Positions 16,922-25,885 of a stretch of 64,000 nt of DNA are shown here, one piece after another. A program made the position numbers and the translations under genes. Numbering within the stretch: the stretch's first letter is position 1; each line of letters begins with the position of its first letter. The notes under the pieces are model-generated. The model did not search any database. It saw nothing but the letters and a program-made list of their open reading frames with translations, and was not told the DNA's origin. Source of the DNA: an uncultured Ellagibacter sp. (GTDB lineage Bacteria > Actinomycetota > Coriobacteriia > Coriobacteriales > Eggerthellaceae); contig CAKUGU010000007.1 in the NCBI GenBank assembly GCA_934654815.1, positions 1-64,000 of the forward strand, in the 5' to 3' direction.

Positions 16922-18088
16922 ATGCCGAATCTTTCCGATATCGTCGATGTTGCCGAGTCGCTCGAGGGAAAGGCGGTCCTGCCGGTCGAGAAACGCTGCG
17001 TCGCGGTGAGGAACCGCCATTCGACCTGCACGAAGTGCGTCGACGTCTGCATCGCGCACGCGATTTCGGTGGAGGACAACCGTGTGGCGATCGACGCGGG
17101 CGCGTGCGTGGCGTGCGGCACATGCACGGCGGTGTGCCCGACCGAGGCCCTCGTCCCGATCGACCCGACCGACGAGCGTCTGGCCGAGGCCGCGGCGTCT
17201 GCCGCTGCCGCGCTCGGCGGGAAGACGGCCGTGTTCGCCTGCGCCCGCATGGCCGCGCGCAACATCGGCGACCCCGACAAGTACGTCGCCGTCCCCTGTC
17301 TGGGGCGCATGGAGGAAAGCCTGCTCGTCGGGCTCGTTTCCCACGGCGTTTCCGACATCGTGCTCGTCGACGGCGTCTGCAGGACGTGCAAGTACGGCGG
17401 AACCGACGCCGCGACGTCTGCAGCCGTGGCGTCCGCGAACACGCTTCTCGCCGCTCAGGGCTCCCGCGTTCGCGTGAGGCGCGCATCGGAATTCCCTGCC
17501 GAAACCGTCGAGGAGACGGGGCGCAAGTCGCGCGCGGCGGCGCGGCGCGGGTTCTTCACGCAGGCGGGCAGCATGGCGAAAGGCGCGGTGCGCGCCGCGA
17601 CCGAGAAGGCGATCGACGACACGCTCGGCAAGAAGGAGCAGCCCCTGAACCTGCGCGAGCTTCTGCGCACCGACGACGCGGGCAACCTTCCCCAGGCCGA
17701 GCAGACGCGCCACATGGCGATTCTCGACGCCATGGACGCCATCGGAGGCTCCGTCGTTCCCGAAATCACGACGCGCCTGTTCGGCAGCGTTTCGATCGAC
17801 GAGTCGAAGTGCCGCGCGTGCGGCATGTGCACCGTGTTCTGCCCGACGGGCGCGCTGAAGAAAAGCGACGAGAAGCCGGCGGATGGCGTGGGCAGCTACC
17901 TGGAATTCCAGGCGCTCGACTGCGTGCAGTGCAACCTGTGCGCCGACACGTGCCTGCAGAAGTGCATCGAGGTGAGCCCGACCGTGTCGACCGCCGAGCT
18001 CTTCGACTTCGAACCGCGGCTCATCCACTTGCCCGAGCCCCCCGACCGCGGCACGCTCCTCTCGCGCATCAAGGGGCTGTCCCGCTAA
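16922..18088 (+). CDS. Multi-cluster 4Fe-4S ferredoxin-domain protein
   Basis: 388 aa cytoplasmic protein. The N-terminal ferredoxin region has seven cysteines (C36, C39, C43, C62, C65, C68, C72; CVACGTC then CP). The middle domain, about 95-160, has VPCLGRMEE and GVCRTCKYGG, which recall the MvhD/HdrA-type iron-sulfur segment. A basic linker leads to a C-terminal ferredoxin domain with CRACGMCTVFCP and CVQCNLCADTCLQKC. The start at 16922 is seven bases after AGAGGGG; an in-frame GTG two codons earlier is less likely. Its position after mobBA suggests electron delivery to, or assembly of, a molybdoenzyme; the exact partner is not shown. Confidence 0.85.
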   Translation: MPNLSDIVDVAESLEGKAVLPVEKRCVAVRNRHSTCTKCVDVCIAHAISVEDNRVAIDAGACVACGTCTAVCPTEALVPIDPTDERLAEAAASAAAALGGKTAVFACARMAARNIGDPDKYVAVPCLGRMEESLLVGLVSHGVSDIVLVDGVCRTCKYGGTDAATSAAVASANTLLAAQGSRVRVRRASEFPAETVEETGRKSRAAARRGFFTQAGSMAKGAVRAATEKAIDDTLGKKEQPLNLRELLRTDDAGNLPQAEQTRHMAILDAMDAIGGSVVPEITTRLFGSVSIDESKCRACGMCTVFCPTGALKKSDEKPADGVGSYLEFQALDCVQCNLCADTCLQKCIEVSPTVSTAELFDFEPRLIHLPEPPDRGTLLSRIKGLSR

Positions 18089-18141
18089 GCCCGGCTCCCG
18101 AACAGTGCATCCGCTCGCCGCCCACACGTATTTGCGAGCCG

Positions 18142-18172
18142 TTCGCGCTCCAACGCTATAGTGTGCTATACT
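18142..18172 (+). promoter_or_regulatory. Promoter of the amino-acid ABC importer
   Basis: TATACT (18167-18172) is a good -10; TTCGCG (18142-18147) is a weak -35 at 19 bases. Downstream, the AGTGC...GCACT inverted repeat at about 18195-18210 lies in the untranslated leader and could serve an operator or a small hairpin. Confidence 0.4.
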
Positions 18173-18279
18173 GTGGTCGCTTTAGCGCAGTAAAGTGCAA
18201 AAGCGCACTAAGGGAGAAGCGGCGGCGCACACGGCTCTCGGCTTGAACGGGGCGTGCCGCCGATGACGAAGGAGGAACC

Positions 18280-19128
18280 ATGAAGAAGATGAAGGCCCTC
18301 GCGGCCGTCGCCTGCGCGTTCGCCCTCGCGGCGTTCGTGCTCGCCGGCTGTTCGAGCAACGCCGCAAGCTCGTCGAAGGGCGACGCGGCGAAAAGCGACG
18401 CGCAAACCGACAAAACCACGCTGACTGTCGGCTTCGACCAGGCGTACCCGCCCTACGGGTTCGTCGGCGACGACGGCAACTACACCGGCTTCGACCTCGA
18501 CCTCGCCGCCGAGGTCGCCAACCGCAACGGCTGGGACCTCAAGCTCGAGCCCATCGATTGGGACGCGAAGGACACCCTGCTCAATTCCGGCGCCATCTCC
18601 TGCATCTGGAACGGCTTCACCATGGAAGGCCGCGAGGACGACTACACGTTCTCCGACCCCTACATGCTGAACGCGCAGGTCATCGTCGTTAAGAAGGACT
18701 CCGGCATCTCGAATTTGGCCGACCTTGCCAACAAGACCGTCATCACCCAGGTCGATTCCGCCGCTTACGACGTGCTTGCCGGCGAAGAGGCGACCAAGGC
18801 CGACGTCGCCGCCACGTTCAAGAACCTTGAGACGATCGGCGACTACAACACCGCGTTCATGCAGCTCGAGTCCGGCGCCGTCGATGCGGTCGCGTGCGAC
18901 CTCTCCATCGCGCAATACCAGATGAGCGCCAAGCCCGACGCCTACGTCATGCTGAGCGAGAACCTTTCCACCGAGCACTACGCGGTCGGTGTGAAGAAGG
19001 GCGAAACCGAGCTCGCCGACACCATCACCAAGACGCTCAAGGAAATGGACGCCGACGGCACGGTGAAGACGCTCTGCGACAAGTACTCGGGCTACGGGCT
19101 GTCCTACGAGAACTGGCTTTTGAAGTAG
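18280..19128 (+). CDS. Amino-acid ABC transporter substrate-binding lipoprotein
   Basis: 282 aa. A lipoprotein signal peptide ends in VLAGC with Cys24 as the lipidated residue. A Ser/Ala/Lys linker precedes a family 3 solute-binding fold: LTVGFDQAYPPYGFVGDDGNYTGFD opens domain 1, GFTMEGRE is the conserved turn, and DAVACDLS lies near the hinge. Such proteins capture polar amino acids such as glutamine, histidine or cystine; the ligand cannot be told from sequence alone. The ATG follows GAAGGAGGAACC, a strong site. A permease and an ATPase follow. Confidence 0.93.
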   Translation: MKKMKALAAVACAFALAAFVLAGCSSNAASSSKGDAAKSDAQTDKTTLTVGFDQAYPPYGFVGDDGNYTGFDLDLAAEVANRNGWDLKLEPIDWDAKDTLLNSGAISCIWNGFTMEGREDDYTFSDPYMLNAQVIVVKKDSGISNLADLANKTVITQVDSAAYDVLAGEEATKADVAATFKNLETIGDYNTAFMQLESGAVDAVACDLSIAQYQMSAKPDAYVMLSENLSTEHYAVGVKKGETELADTITKTLKEMDADGTVKTLCDKYSGYGLSYENWLLK

Positions 19129-19196
19129 AAGCGGCGAACTTCAGCGGCGTGCCAAGGGCCGCCTGGTAGAATCGCCGATGGAATACGTTTCGACAT

Positions 19197-19233
19197 GCGG
19201 ATCGCGAGCGGGGCAACCTCGCTCGCGATCCGC
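19197..19233 (+). terminator. Intercistronic hairpin between binding protein and permease
   Basis: GCGGATCGCGAGCG pairs perfectly with CGCTCGCGATCCGC (14 bp) around nine bases, with no strong U tract after it. Such hairpins in importer operons usually attenuate or stabilise the upstream message, so that binding protein exceeds membrane subunits. Confidence 0.6.
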
Positions 19234-19258
19234 GCTGTTATGAAGAAAGAGGGCTGCC

Positions 19259-19912
19259 GTGGAAATCGGAACCATGCTTTCCATGCTCGGGCAGGGGTTC
19301 GTCGTCACCCTGCAGATTTTCTTCCTCACGCTCGTGGGCTCCCTGCCGCTCGGCGTGGTGGTCGCGCTCGCTCGCATGAGCAGGGTGAAGCCGCTCGCGT
19401 GGCTCATGAAGTTCTACATCTCGGTCATGCGTGGGACGCCGCTCATGCTGCAGATGTTCTTCATCTACTTCGCGCCGTACTACCTTCTCGGCATCTCGCT
19501 TACCCCCGAATCGAAGTTCTCGGCGACCATCATCGCGTTCATCATCAACTACGCCGCCTACTTCGCTGAAATCTACCGCAGCGGCATCCAGTCCATCCCG
19601 CGCGGACAGTACGAGGCGGCGCAGGTGCTCGGCTACTCGCGCAGCCAGACGTTCATGAAGATCGTGCTGCCCCAGGTGGTGAAGCGGATCCTGCCGGCGA
19701 TCGGCAACGAAGTCATCACGCTTGTGAAAGACACCTCGCTCGCGTTCGCCATCGGCGTCGCCGAGATGTTCTCGACGGCCAAGGCCCTCGTCGCCTCCCA
19801 GGTGAGCATGTTGCCGTTCGTGTTCGCCGCGGTGTTCTACTGGGTGTTCAACTTCATCGTGGAAATCGTGCTCGGCCGTATCGAGAAGAGGATGAATTAC
19901 TACCATGACTAG
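19259..19912 (+). CDS. Amino-acid ABC transporter permease
   Basis: 217 aa, GTG start after GAAAGAGGGCTGCC. About five transmembrane helices in the HisM/GlnP-type fold. The coupling EAA loop reads EAAQVLGYSRSQTFMKIVLPQ (residues about 118-138), with RGTPLMLQMFFIYF and TSLAFAIGVAEM as other family signatures. It forms the membrane channel, probably as a homodimer. Its stop overlaps the start of the ATPase by eight bases (ATGACTAG), giving translational coupling. Confidence 0.94.
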   Translation: MEIGTMLSMLGQGFVVTLQIFFLTLVGSLPLGVVVALARMSRVKPLAWLMKFYISVMRGTPLMLQMFFIYFAPYYLLGISLTPESKFSATIIAFIINYAAYFAEIYRSGIQSIPRGQYEAAQVLGYSRSQTFMKIVLPQVVKRILPAIGNEVITLVKDTSLAFAIGVAEMFSTAKALVASQVSMLPFVFAAVFYWVFNFIVEIVLGRIEKRMNYYHD

Positions 19913-20681
19913 CGACAACGTGCTCGTGAAGCTCGACCATGCCAAGAAGAGCTTCGGCGACAACCAGGTGCTCAAGGATATATCGCTCGAGGTGCGCAAA
20001 GGCGAGGTCGTGGCGATCATCGGCCCGTCGGGCGGCGGTAAATCGACGCTTCTGCGCTGCATGACGCTCCTCGAGACGCTCGACGGGGGCTCGCTTGCCT
20101 ACGGGGACTTGTTCGTGGCGCGCGACGACGGGTCGGGCCGCGCGGTCTACGGCGGCAAGGACGTCATGAAACAGGCGAAGGCTCGCTTCGGGCTCGTGTT
20201 CCAGAACTTCAACCTCTTCCCGCACTACTCCGTCATCAAGAACGTGACCGACGCGCCGCTTTGCGTGCAGAAGCGCCCGCGCGAGGAGGTCATGAAGCAT
20301 GGCGAGGAGCTGCTCGCGAAGATGGGGCTGGCGGGCAAGGAGAACATGGTGCCTTGCGAGCTTTCGGGCGGCCAGCAGCAGCGCGTCGCCATCGCGCGCG
20401 CGTTGTGCCTGAACCCCGAGGTGCTCTTCTTCGACGAGCCGACGAGCGCGCTCGACCCCGAGCTCACCCGCGACGTGCTCAAAGTCATCCGCGATTTGGC
20501 GGCCGAGCACATGACCATGGTCATCGTCACGCATGAGATGTCCTTCGCACGCGACGTCGCCGACCGTATCGTGTTCATGGACGGCGGCATGGTCGTGGAA
20601 GAGGGCCCCGCTGCGGAGCTCGTGAACAACCCCAAGCAGGACCGCACCCGCGCGTTTTTGAAGCAGTACCTCGAGGGGTAG
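19905..20681 (+). CDS. Amino-acid ABC transporter ATP-binding protein
   Basis: 258 aa ATPase of the GlnQ/HisP type. Walker A is GPSGGGKST, the Q-loop lies in LVFQNFNLFPHYSV, the signature is LSGGQQQRVAIARAL, Walker B VLFFDEPTSALDPE, and the switch His lies in VTHEMSFA. It powers the importer formed with the two preceding genes. Overlap with the permease makes one operon, ended by the hairpin at 20743-20770. A short inserted segment after Walker A (ARDDGSGRAVYGGKDVMKQ) is slightly longer than usual. Confidence 0.95.
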   Translation: MTSDNVLVKLDHAKKSFGDNQVLKDISLEVRKGEVVAIIGPSGGGKSTLLRCMTLLETLDGGSLAYGDLFVARDDGSGRAVYGGKDVMKQAKARFGLVFQNFNLFPHYSVIKNVTDAPLCVQKRPREEVMKHGEELLAKMGLAGKENMVPCELSGGQQQRVAIARALCLNPEVLFFDEPTSALDPELTRDVLKVIRDLAAEHMTMVIVTHEMSFARDVADRIVFMDGGMVVEEGPAAELVNNPKQDRTRAFLKQYLEG

Positions 20682-20742
20682 CGCGAAGCAGCCGGCGAGC
20701 GTACACCCGTGGGTGTATCTCCGTGACGCAATGGTGACGATT

Positions 20743-20770
20743 GGGGCGCTCGCGAACGGGCGCCCCTTTT
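20743..20770 (+). terminator. Terminator of the amino-acid importer operon
   Basis: GGGGCGC, ten-base loop, GCGCCCC, then TTTT. Upstream at 20702-20717 is a perfect palindrome TACACCCG-TGGGTGTA, perhaps an operator or secondary hairpin. Confidence 0.75.
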
Positions 20771-20823
20771 CGCGTGCTAAGGTTTGCTCGTCAACCCGAT
20801 AAGGGCCAAAAGGAGCGTGAACC

Positions 20824-22383
20824 ATGAGCGAATACGACAATAACGGCGCAGGCGGGCAGGGCGCTGGCAGAAACGACGCGCCCGTTCCCCCTGATTCTTT
20901 CTACCATTACACGGGAGCCGGCCCCGGCGGCAACGCCGGCTCGAACGCCACGGCGCCCAACGCCGGCCAGCAGGCGCCCGGCGCCTATTACGACCAGCAG
21001 GCGACGCAGCCGGTGAACCCGCATGCCGCGGCTTCCGGGCCTGCGACGTCCCATGCGCCGAAGAAGCACGCCGGCGCGAAGACGTTCGGCATCGCGTTTG
21101 CGGGCGCGGCCGTGGCTTGCGTGCTCGTGATCGGCGGGTTCTCGGCGTTCAACGCGGCGACGACCGGATCCCCCTCGGGCACGACGACCGTGCTCGGGTC
21201 GACGACATCCACCGCGACCACGGGCAGCGCCGACGGCGACACGACGCTTGCCGAAAGCGTGTCGCAGAAGTGTTTGCCCTCCGTCGTCGCGATCGACGTG
21301 TACACCAACCAGTCGAGCGGCTACTACGGGCCGAACACCTCGAACTCCCTGACGGAGACCTCCCTCGGCAGCGGCGTCGTCCTGTCCCAAGATGGGTACA
21401 TCGTCACGAACTACCACGTCATCGAGGGCGCCGACGCGCTGAAGGTGACGATCGACGGCGAGGAATACGACGCCGACATCGTCGGTTCCGACCCGAGCTC
21501 CGACATCGCCGTCGTCAAGGCGAAGAACGCGAGCGGCTTGACGGCTATCGAGCTCGGCGATTCGGACAACCTGACGGTGGGCGAGTGGGTCATGTCGATC
21601 GGCAGCCCGTTCGGCCTTGAGCAGTCGGTCGCGACCGGCATCGTCTCCGCGACCAACCGTTCGCAGGTGATGGACAACTCCTCGAGCTCCGATCAGTACG
21701 GGCAAAGCTCCGGCACCGGCACCACGACCGTCTACACCAACATGATCCAGACCGACGCGGCCATCAACCCCGGCAACTCCGGCGGCGCGCTCGTCGACGC
21801 CGACGGCAAGCTCATCGGCATCAACACGCTCATCACCTCGTATTCTGGCAACTACTCGGGCGTCGGCTTCGCCATCCCGGCGAACTACGCGGTGAACCTC
21901 GCGCAGCAGATCATCGAGGGCAAGACCCCGACGCACGCGCAGCTCGGCGTGTCGCTTTCCACCATCAACTCGCAGATCGCGAAGCGCTACGGCTTCTCGG
22001 TCGACGAGGGCGCGTACGTCTCCGCTGTGAGCAGCGGGTCGGGCGCCGATTCCGCGGGCATCAAGGTGGGCGACATCGTCACCGCGTTCGACGGCAACAA
22101 GGTCACCTCGGCGAGCGACCTCATGCTGGCGGTTCGCTCGAAGAACCCGGGCGACTCGGCCACCGTCACGGTGAACCGCGACGGCCAGAGCCAGGACATC
22201 CAGGTGACGCTCGGCTCCGACGAGAACTCCCAGGCAAGCGCGAGCTCGCAGAACTCGACGCAGAACGGGTCGGGCTCGTCGAGCCTCGAGGACATCCTGC
22301 GCCAGTACGGGCTCGGCAACTCCGGCAGCCGCTCGGGCAGCGGCGCCAGCGCGCAGAGCGGGACGAGTTCCCAGGCTGTGTAA
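20824..22383 (+). CDS. HtrA/DegP-like membrane-anchored serine protease with PDZ domain
   Basis: 519 aa. A long disordered cytoplasmic N terminus (Gly/Asn/Ala/Pro-rich, residues 1-85) is followed by one transmembrane helix at about 87-105. The trypsin-like domain has the full triad: His198 (TNYHVI), Asp227 (SSDIAV) and Ser319 (NPGNSGGAL). A PDZ domain spans about 370-465 (GAYVSAVSSGSGADSAGIKV). The C-terminal tail is Ser/Gln/Gly-rich. Such S1C proteases degrade or refold damaged exported proteins outside the membrane. It is a single gene with an AAAGGAGCGTGAACC ribosome-binding site. Confidence 0.95.
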   Translation: MSEYDNNGAGGQGAGRNDAPVPPDSFYHYTGAGPGGNAGSNATAPNAGQQAPGAYYDQQATQPVNPHAAASGPATSHAPKKHAGAKTFGIAFAGAAVACVLVIGGFSAFNAATTGSPSGTTTVLGSTTSTATTGSADGDTTLAESVSQKCLPSVVAIDVYTNQSSGYYGPNTSNSLTETSLGSGVVLSQDGYIVTNYHVIEGADALKVTIDGEEYDADIVGSDPSSDIAVVKAKNASGLTAIELGDSDNLTVGEWVMSIGSPFGLEQSVATGIVSATNRSQVMDNSSSSDQYGQSSGTGTTTVYTNMIQTDAAINPGNSGGALVDADGKLIGINTLITSYSGNYSGVGFAIPANYAVNLAQQIIEGKTPTHAQLGVSLSTINSQIAKRYGFSVDEGAYVSAVSSGSGADSAGIKVGDIVTAFDGNKVTSASDLMLAVRSKNPGDSATVTVNRDGQSQDIQVTLGSDENSQASASSQNSTQNGSGSSSLEDILRQYGLGNSGSRSGSGASAQSGTSSQAV

Positions 22384-22707
22384 CCGATCGCGGGCCGCAC
22401 GGTTTCCGTGCGGCCCGGCCGGAGGCGAGCCGTCCTTCTCCCTTTCCTTTCAGGCGACTCGTTTCCGGTCGGGCCCGTGCTGCCGGGCTCGCAACCTCTA
22501 CTCATTTTTCTTCCCTTGGAAGGGCCTTCGGGGCGTTTATTCCCCGAAGGCCCTTCGCGTTTGGGGGCGTCTGGTTCCGGGTGCCCGCCGGGCAGTTCTC
22601 TTCCTAACGGAGATGGCGTGCAGTTGCCGGGCTGCGCGCTCGCGACAGGCCTGTTTCGGGTAATATAGGTCGGAACGAGTAAAAGGACGCAGACGATAGG
22701 GGTCTTA
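22384..22707 (+). other. Intergenic region with two strong hairpins before pyrH
   Basis: There is no gene here. CGGGCCGCACGG-TTT-CCGTGCGGCCCG (22391-22417) and GGGCCTTCGGGG...CCCCGAAGGCCC (22522-22553) are perfect 12 bp stems that probably end the protease transcript, although neither has a clean U tract. A TAATAT -10-like box lies at 22661-22666, ahead of pyrH. Confidence 0.55.
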
Positions 22708-23424
22708 ATGGCGAACGATTACAAGTACAAGCGCGTGCTCCTGAAGCTTTCCGGCGAAGCCCTCGCGGGCGATTTGGGCTACGGCATCGACCCGAAGGTC
22801 GTCGATGATCTGGCCGACCAGATCGCGGAAATCGTGCACGACGGCGTGCAGCTCGCAGTCGTCGTTGGCGGCGGCAACATCTTCCGCGGCGTCTCGGGGG
22901 CGACCGAGGGCATGGACCGTGCGCAGGCCGACTACATCGGCATGCTCGCCACGGTGATGAACGCGCTCGCTTTGCAGGACTCCTTCGAGCGTCACGGCGT
23001 GATCTCGCGCGTGCAGAGCGCCATCAACATGCAGGAGGTTTCCGAACCCTACATCCGTCGTCGCGCCATCCGCCATATGGAAAAGGGCCGCGTTGTCATC
23101 CTCGCTGCCGGCACGGGCAACCCCTACTTCACCACCGACACCACCGCCGCCCTGCGTGCGTGCGAGCTCGACGTCGACTGCCTCATGAAGGCCACCAAGG
23201 TCGACGGCGTCTACGACAGCGACCCGAAGACGAACCCCGATGCGAAGCGCTTCGAGTCGATCAGCTACATGGAAGTGCTCAACCGCGGGCTGCACGTCAT
23301 GGACTCCACGGCCACGTCGCTGTGCATGGACAACAACGTCCCCATGATCGTGTTCGACCTCACCGTTCCCGGCAACATTTCTTGCGCGCTCAAAGGCGAA
23401 GCGGTCGGAACCACGGTAAAATAA
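22708..23424 (+). CDS. pyrH: UMP kinase
   Basis: 238 aa, typical for the hexameric bacterial enzyme that phosphorylates UMP to UDP. Signatures are [13 protein letters not shown] at the N terminus, [10 protein letters not shown], the [19 protein letters not shown] helix, and [17 protein letters not shown]. It heads pyrH-frr-uppS-cdsA-dxr, the conserved block joining nucleotide supply, ribosome recycling and envelope precursor synthesis. GATAGGGG precedes the ATG. Confidence 0.97.
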   Translation: MANDYKYKRVLLKLSGEALAGDLGYGIDPKVVDDLADQIAEIVHDGVQLAVVVGGGNIFRGVSGATEGMDRAQADYIGMLATVMNALALQDSFERHGVISRVQSAINMQEVSEPYIRRRAIRHMEKGRVVILAAGTGNPYFTTDTTAALRACELDVDCLMKATKVDGVYDSDPKTNPDAKRFESISYMEVLNRGLHVMDSTATSLCMDNNVPMIVFDLTVPGNISCALKGEAVGTTVK

Positions 23425-23524
23425 CGGAAAGGGAATCCTGGCGGCGCGCTTGCCTGGGCTTTTCGGCCGAAGCGCGTCGAAACGGCGGCGCTTTGAGGCG
23501 ACGCGGGGATGAAAGGAAGCTGAT

Positions 23525-24085
23525 ATGAGCATCAACGAGATCAAAGCGCAGGCGCAGGACCGCATGAAGAAGGCGGTTGCCGCGCTGCACGAGAACTTCG
23601 CGTCGGTCCGCACGGGCCGCGCGAGCGCCATGTCGCTCGACCGCATCAAGGTCGACTACTACGGCGTGCCGACTCCGGTGAACCAGATGGCGGGCGTGAA
23701 GACGCCTGACGCCCACATGCTCGTCATCGAGCCGTGGGACAAGTCCAGCCTGAAGGCCATCGAGAAGGCCATCCTCGAAAGCGATTTGGGTGTGACCCCG
23801 TCCAACGACGGCTCGGTCATCCGCCTGCCGTTCCCGGCCCTTACTGAGGAACGCCGCCGCGAGCTGGTGAAGCAGTGCAAGACGTACTCCGAGGAGGCGC
23901 GCGTCGCCATCCGCAACATCCGTCGCGATTCCAATTCCGCCGTCGAGAAGTGCATCAAGGAAGACAGCCTTCCCGAAGACGAGCAGCGTCGCGCCGAGGG
24001 CGAGATCCAGAAGCTCACCGACAAGTTCATCGCCGAGGTCGACGAATCCTTCAAGAAGAAGGAAGCCGAGGTCATGGAGGTTTAG
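23525..24085 (+). CDS. frr: Ribosome recycling factor
   Basis: 186 aa, the standard size. Domain I is a three-helix bundle (MKKAVAALHENFASVRTGRAS and the C-terminal helices rich in Glu/Lys); domain II carries the YYGVPTPVNQMA segment. RRF with EF-G splits the post-termination ribosome. AAAGGAAGCTGAT precedes the ATG. The 100-base gap from pyrH contains no gene or terminator. Confidence 0.98.
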   Translation: MSINEIKAQAQDRMKKAVAALHENFASVRTGRASAMSLDRIKVDYYGVPTPVNQMAGVKTPDAHMLVIEPWDKSSLKAIEKAILESDLGVTPSNDGSVIRLPFPALTEERRRELVKQCKTYSEEARVAIRNIRRDSNSAVEKCIKEDSLPEDEQRRAEGEIQKLTDKFIAEVDESFKKKEAEVMEV

Positions 24086-24178
24086 GCGGCATCGTCGCCT
24101 TGCCGCGCCTTCAGGGGAAGGGCAATTTGCCCCGAAGGCGCGGCCCCGTTTTCTGTCCGCCCGATCGCCGAGGTCTCT

Positions 24179-24958
24179 TTGAACAAGCCGCTTGACTACA
24201 TATTCCCGAGCCCCCCTTCGGGGCTTTCCCCCGAAGATCTCGATTGCTCGCGCATCCCCGAGCACGTCGCCGTCATCATGGACGGCAACGGACGCTGGGC
24301 GAAGAAACGCGCGCTGAATCGGCTGAAGGGGCATAAGGCGGGAATCGAAGCGGTCCGCGAGACCATCCGTTGCGCGAGCGATTTGGGCGTTCGCTACCTC
24401 ACCATCTACTCGTTCTCGACCGAGAACTGGAAGCGCCCGCAGGAAGAAGTCGTCGGGCTTATGGACCTCTTCGCGAAGACCATGCTCGCCGAGGTCGACG
24501 GCCTTCACGAAGAGCACGTGCGCGTGAAGACCATCGGGGATTTGTCCCCGCTTCCCGAGGAAACGCGCGTCGCGTTCGAGGAAGCATGGGAGAAAACGAA
24601 GGACAACACGGGGATGACGCTCGTCGTCGCCGTGAACTACGGGTCGCGCCAGGAAATCCTCCAGGCGGTGAACCGGTGCGCCGAGCAGGCCGTCCGTAAA
24701 AGCGAGGCGGGAGAGGGCTTCGAGCCCGTAAGCGCCGAAGACTTCGAGGGTGCCCTGTTCACAGCCGGTATGCCTGATCCCGATCTCGTCATCCGCACGA
24801 GCGGCGAGGTCCGCATCTCGAACTTCCTTCTGTGGCAGATCGCGTACGCCGAGTTCGTGGTGACCGACGTGCTCTGGCCCGACTTCGACCGCTACGAGTT
24901 CTTGCGCTGCCTTCTCGAGTTCCAGGGCCGCGATCGCCGGTTCGGGGCGGTGAAATAA
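24179..24958 (+). CDS. uppS: Undecaprenyl diphosphate synthase (cis-prenyltransferase)
   Basis: 259 aa, read from a TTG codon after GAGGTCTCT; no in-frame ATG precedes the conserved core. MDGNGRWAKKR holds the catalytic Asp35 and the diphosphate-binding residues. TIYSFSTENWKRP and the C-terminal DLVIRTSGEVRISNFLLWQ complete the family motifs. It extends farnesyl diphosphate with cis isoprene units to make the lipid carrier for peptidoglycan. The stop is two bases ahead of the cdsA start codon. Confidence 0.96.
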   Translation: MNKPLDYIFPSPPSGLSPEDLDCSRIPEHVAVIMDGNGRWAKKRALNRLKGHKAGIEAVRETIRCASDLGVRYLTIYSFSTENWKRPQEEVVGLMDLFAKTMLAEVDGLHEEHVRVKTIGDLSPLPEETRVAFEEAWEKTKDNTGMTLVVAVNYGSRQEILQAVNRCAEQAVRKSEAGEGFEPVSAEDFEGALFTAGMPDPDLVIRTSGEVRISNFLLWQIAYAEFVVTDVLWPDFDRYEFLRCLLEFQGRDRRFGAVK

Positions 24959-24960
24959 GC

Positions 24961-25860
24961 GTGCCCGCCACCGACGACCGCAAGCGAACCACGAAAATCA
25001 AGGACTTCGCGTACGAGAAGACGCCGCAGAAGCTGAAGAACGCAACCGATTTGCAGGTCCGCTTCCGCACCGGCGCGGTCTACGTGACGCTGTGCGTCGT
25101 CTGCATCCTCGCGAGCGACATCACCACGCTCGTCTTCCTCTGCGCCACGGCAGGTATCTGCGCCGGCGAGTTCTACTATATGCTCCGCGCCGATGCGAAG
25201 CTTCCGAACGAAATGCTCGGGATCATCGCGGCGGTGCTCTACCCGATCAGCGTGTACTTTTTGGGAATCACCGGCGCGCTCTACGTGAGCATCGCCCTTC
25301 TGCTCGCGCTTATCGTCTGGTACGTCTTCTGGCTGCGGGCCCGCGTTCCCGACGTGGGCGTCAGCTTCTTCGGCGCCGCCTATACCGGCCTTTTGCTGTC
25401 GGGCATCATGGTGGTGCGCACGTCGTTGCCCGACCCTTGGGGTGGCGTTCTCGTGATCGGCATCTTCCTGAGCATCTGGGCGAACGACTCGTTCGCTTAC
25501 CTGGTGGGCAGCAAGATCGGCAAGCACAAGATGGCACCGCGCGTCAGCCCTAAGAAGAGCTGGGAGGGCTTTTTTGCCGGTCTTGTCGGCTCGATGCTGT
25601 TCTGGGCGCTGTTCACCTTCATTCCCGGTCTGAACCTGAGCCTCCCCGAGGCTGTATTCTTCGGGTTCGTGTGCGGTCTTATGGGCGTGCTCGGCGATTT
25701 GGCCGAAAGTCGTATCAAGCGCAATTCGGGCTTCAAGGACTCGGGGACGATCATGCCGGGCCACGGCGGGCTTCTCGACCGCTGCGACTCGCTGTTCCTC
25801 GTTGCGGCATCGTCGGCCATCCTCCTTCTGGCTTCGGGTGCCATCCCTTACAACTTCTAA
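24961..25860 (+). CDS. cdsA: Phosphatidate cytidylyltransferase (CDP-diacylglycerol synthase)
   Basis: 299 aa from a GTG codon two bases after the uppS stop; the open frame continues upstream inside uppS, but that is not a plausible start. About eight transmembrane segments follow a hydrophilic N terminus. The CDP-DG synthase signature is complete: ESRIKRNSGFKDSGTIMPGH then GGLLDRCDS, residues about 255-280. It makes CDP-diacylglycerol from CTP and phosphatidate in the membrane. It is part of the pyrH-frr-uppS-cdsA-dxr block. Confidence 0.96.
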   Translation: MPATDDRKRTTKIKDFAYEKTPQKLKNATDLQVRFRTGAVYVTLCVVCILASDITTLVFLCATAGICAGEFYYMLRADAKLPNEMLGIIAAVLYPISVYFLGITGALYVSIALLLALIVWYVFWLRARVPDVGVSFFGAAYTGLLLSGIMVVRTSLPDPWGGVLVIGIFLSIWANDSFAYLVGSKIGKHKMAPRVSPKKSWEGFFAGLVGSMLFWALFTFIPGLNLSLPEAVFFGFVCGLMGVLGDLAESRIKRNSGFKDSGTIMPGHGGLLDRCDSLFLVAASSAILLLASGAIPYNF

Positions 25861-25885
25861 TATCACCTTGCGGAAAGGACTCGAT

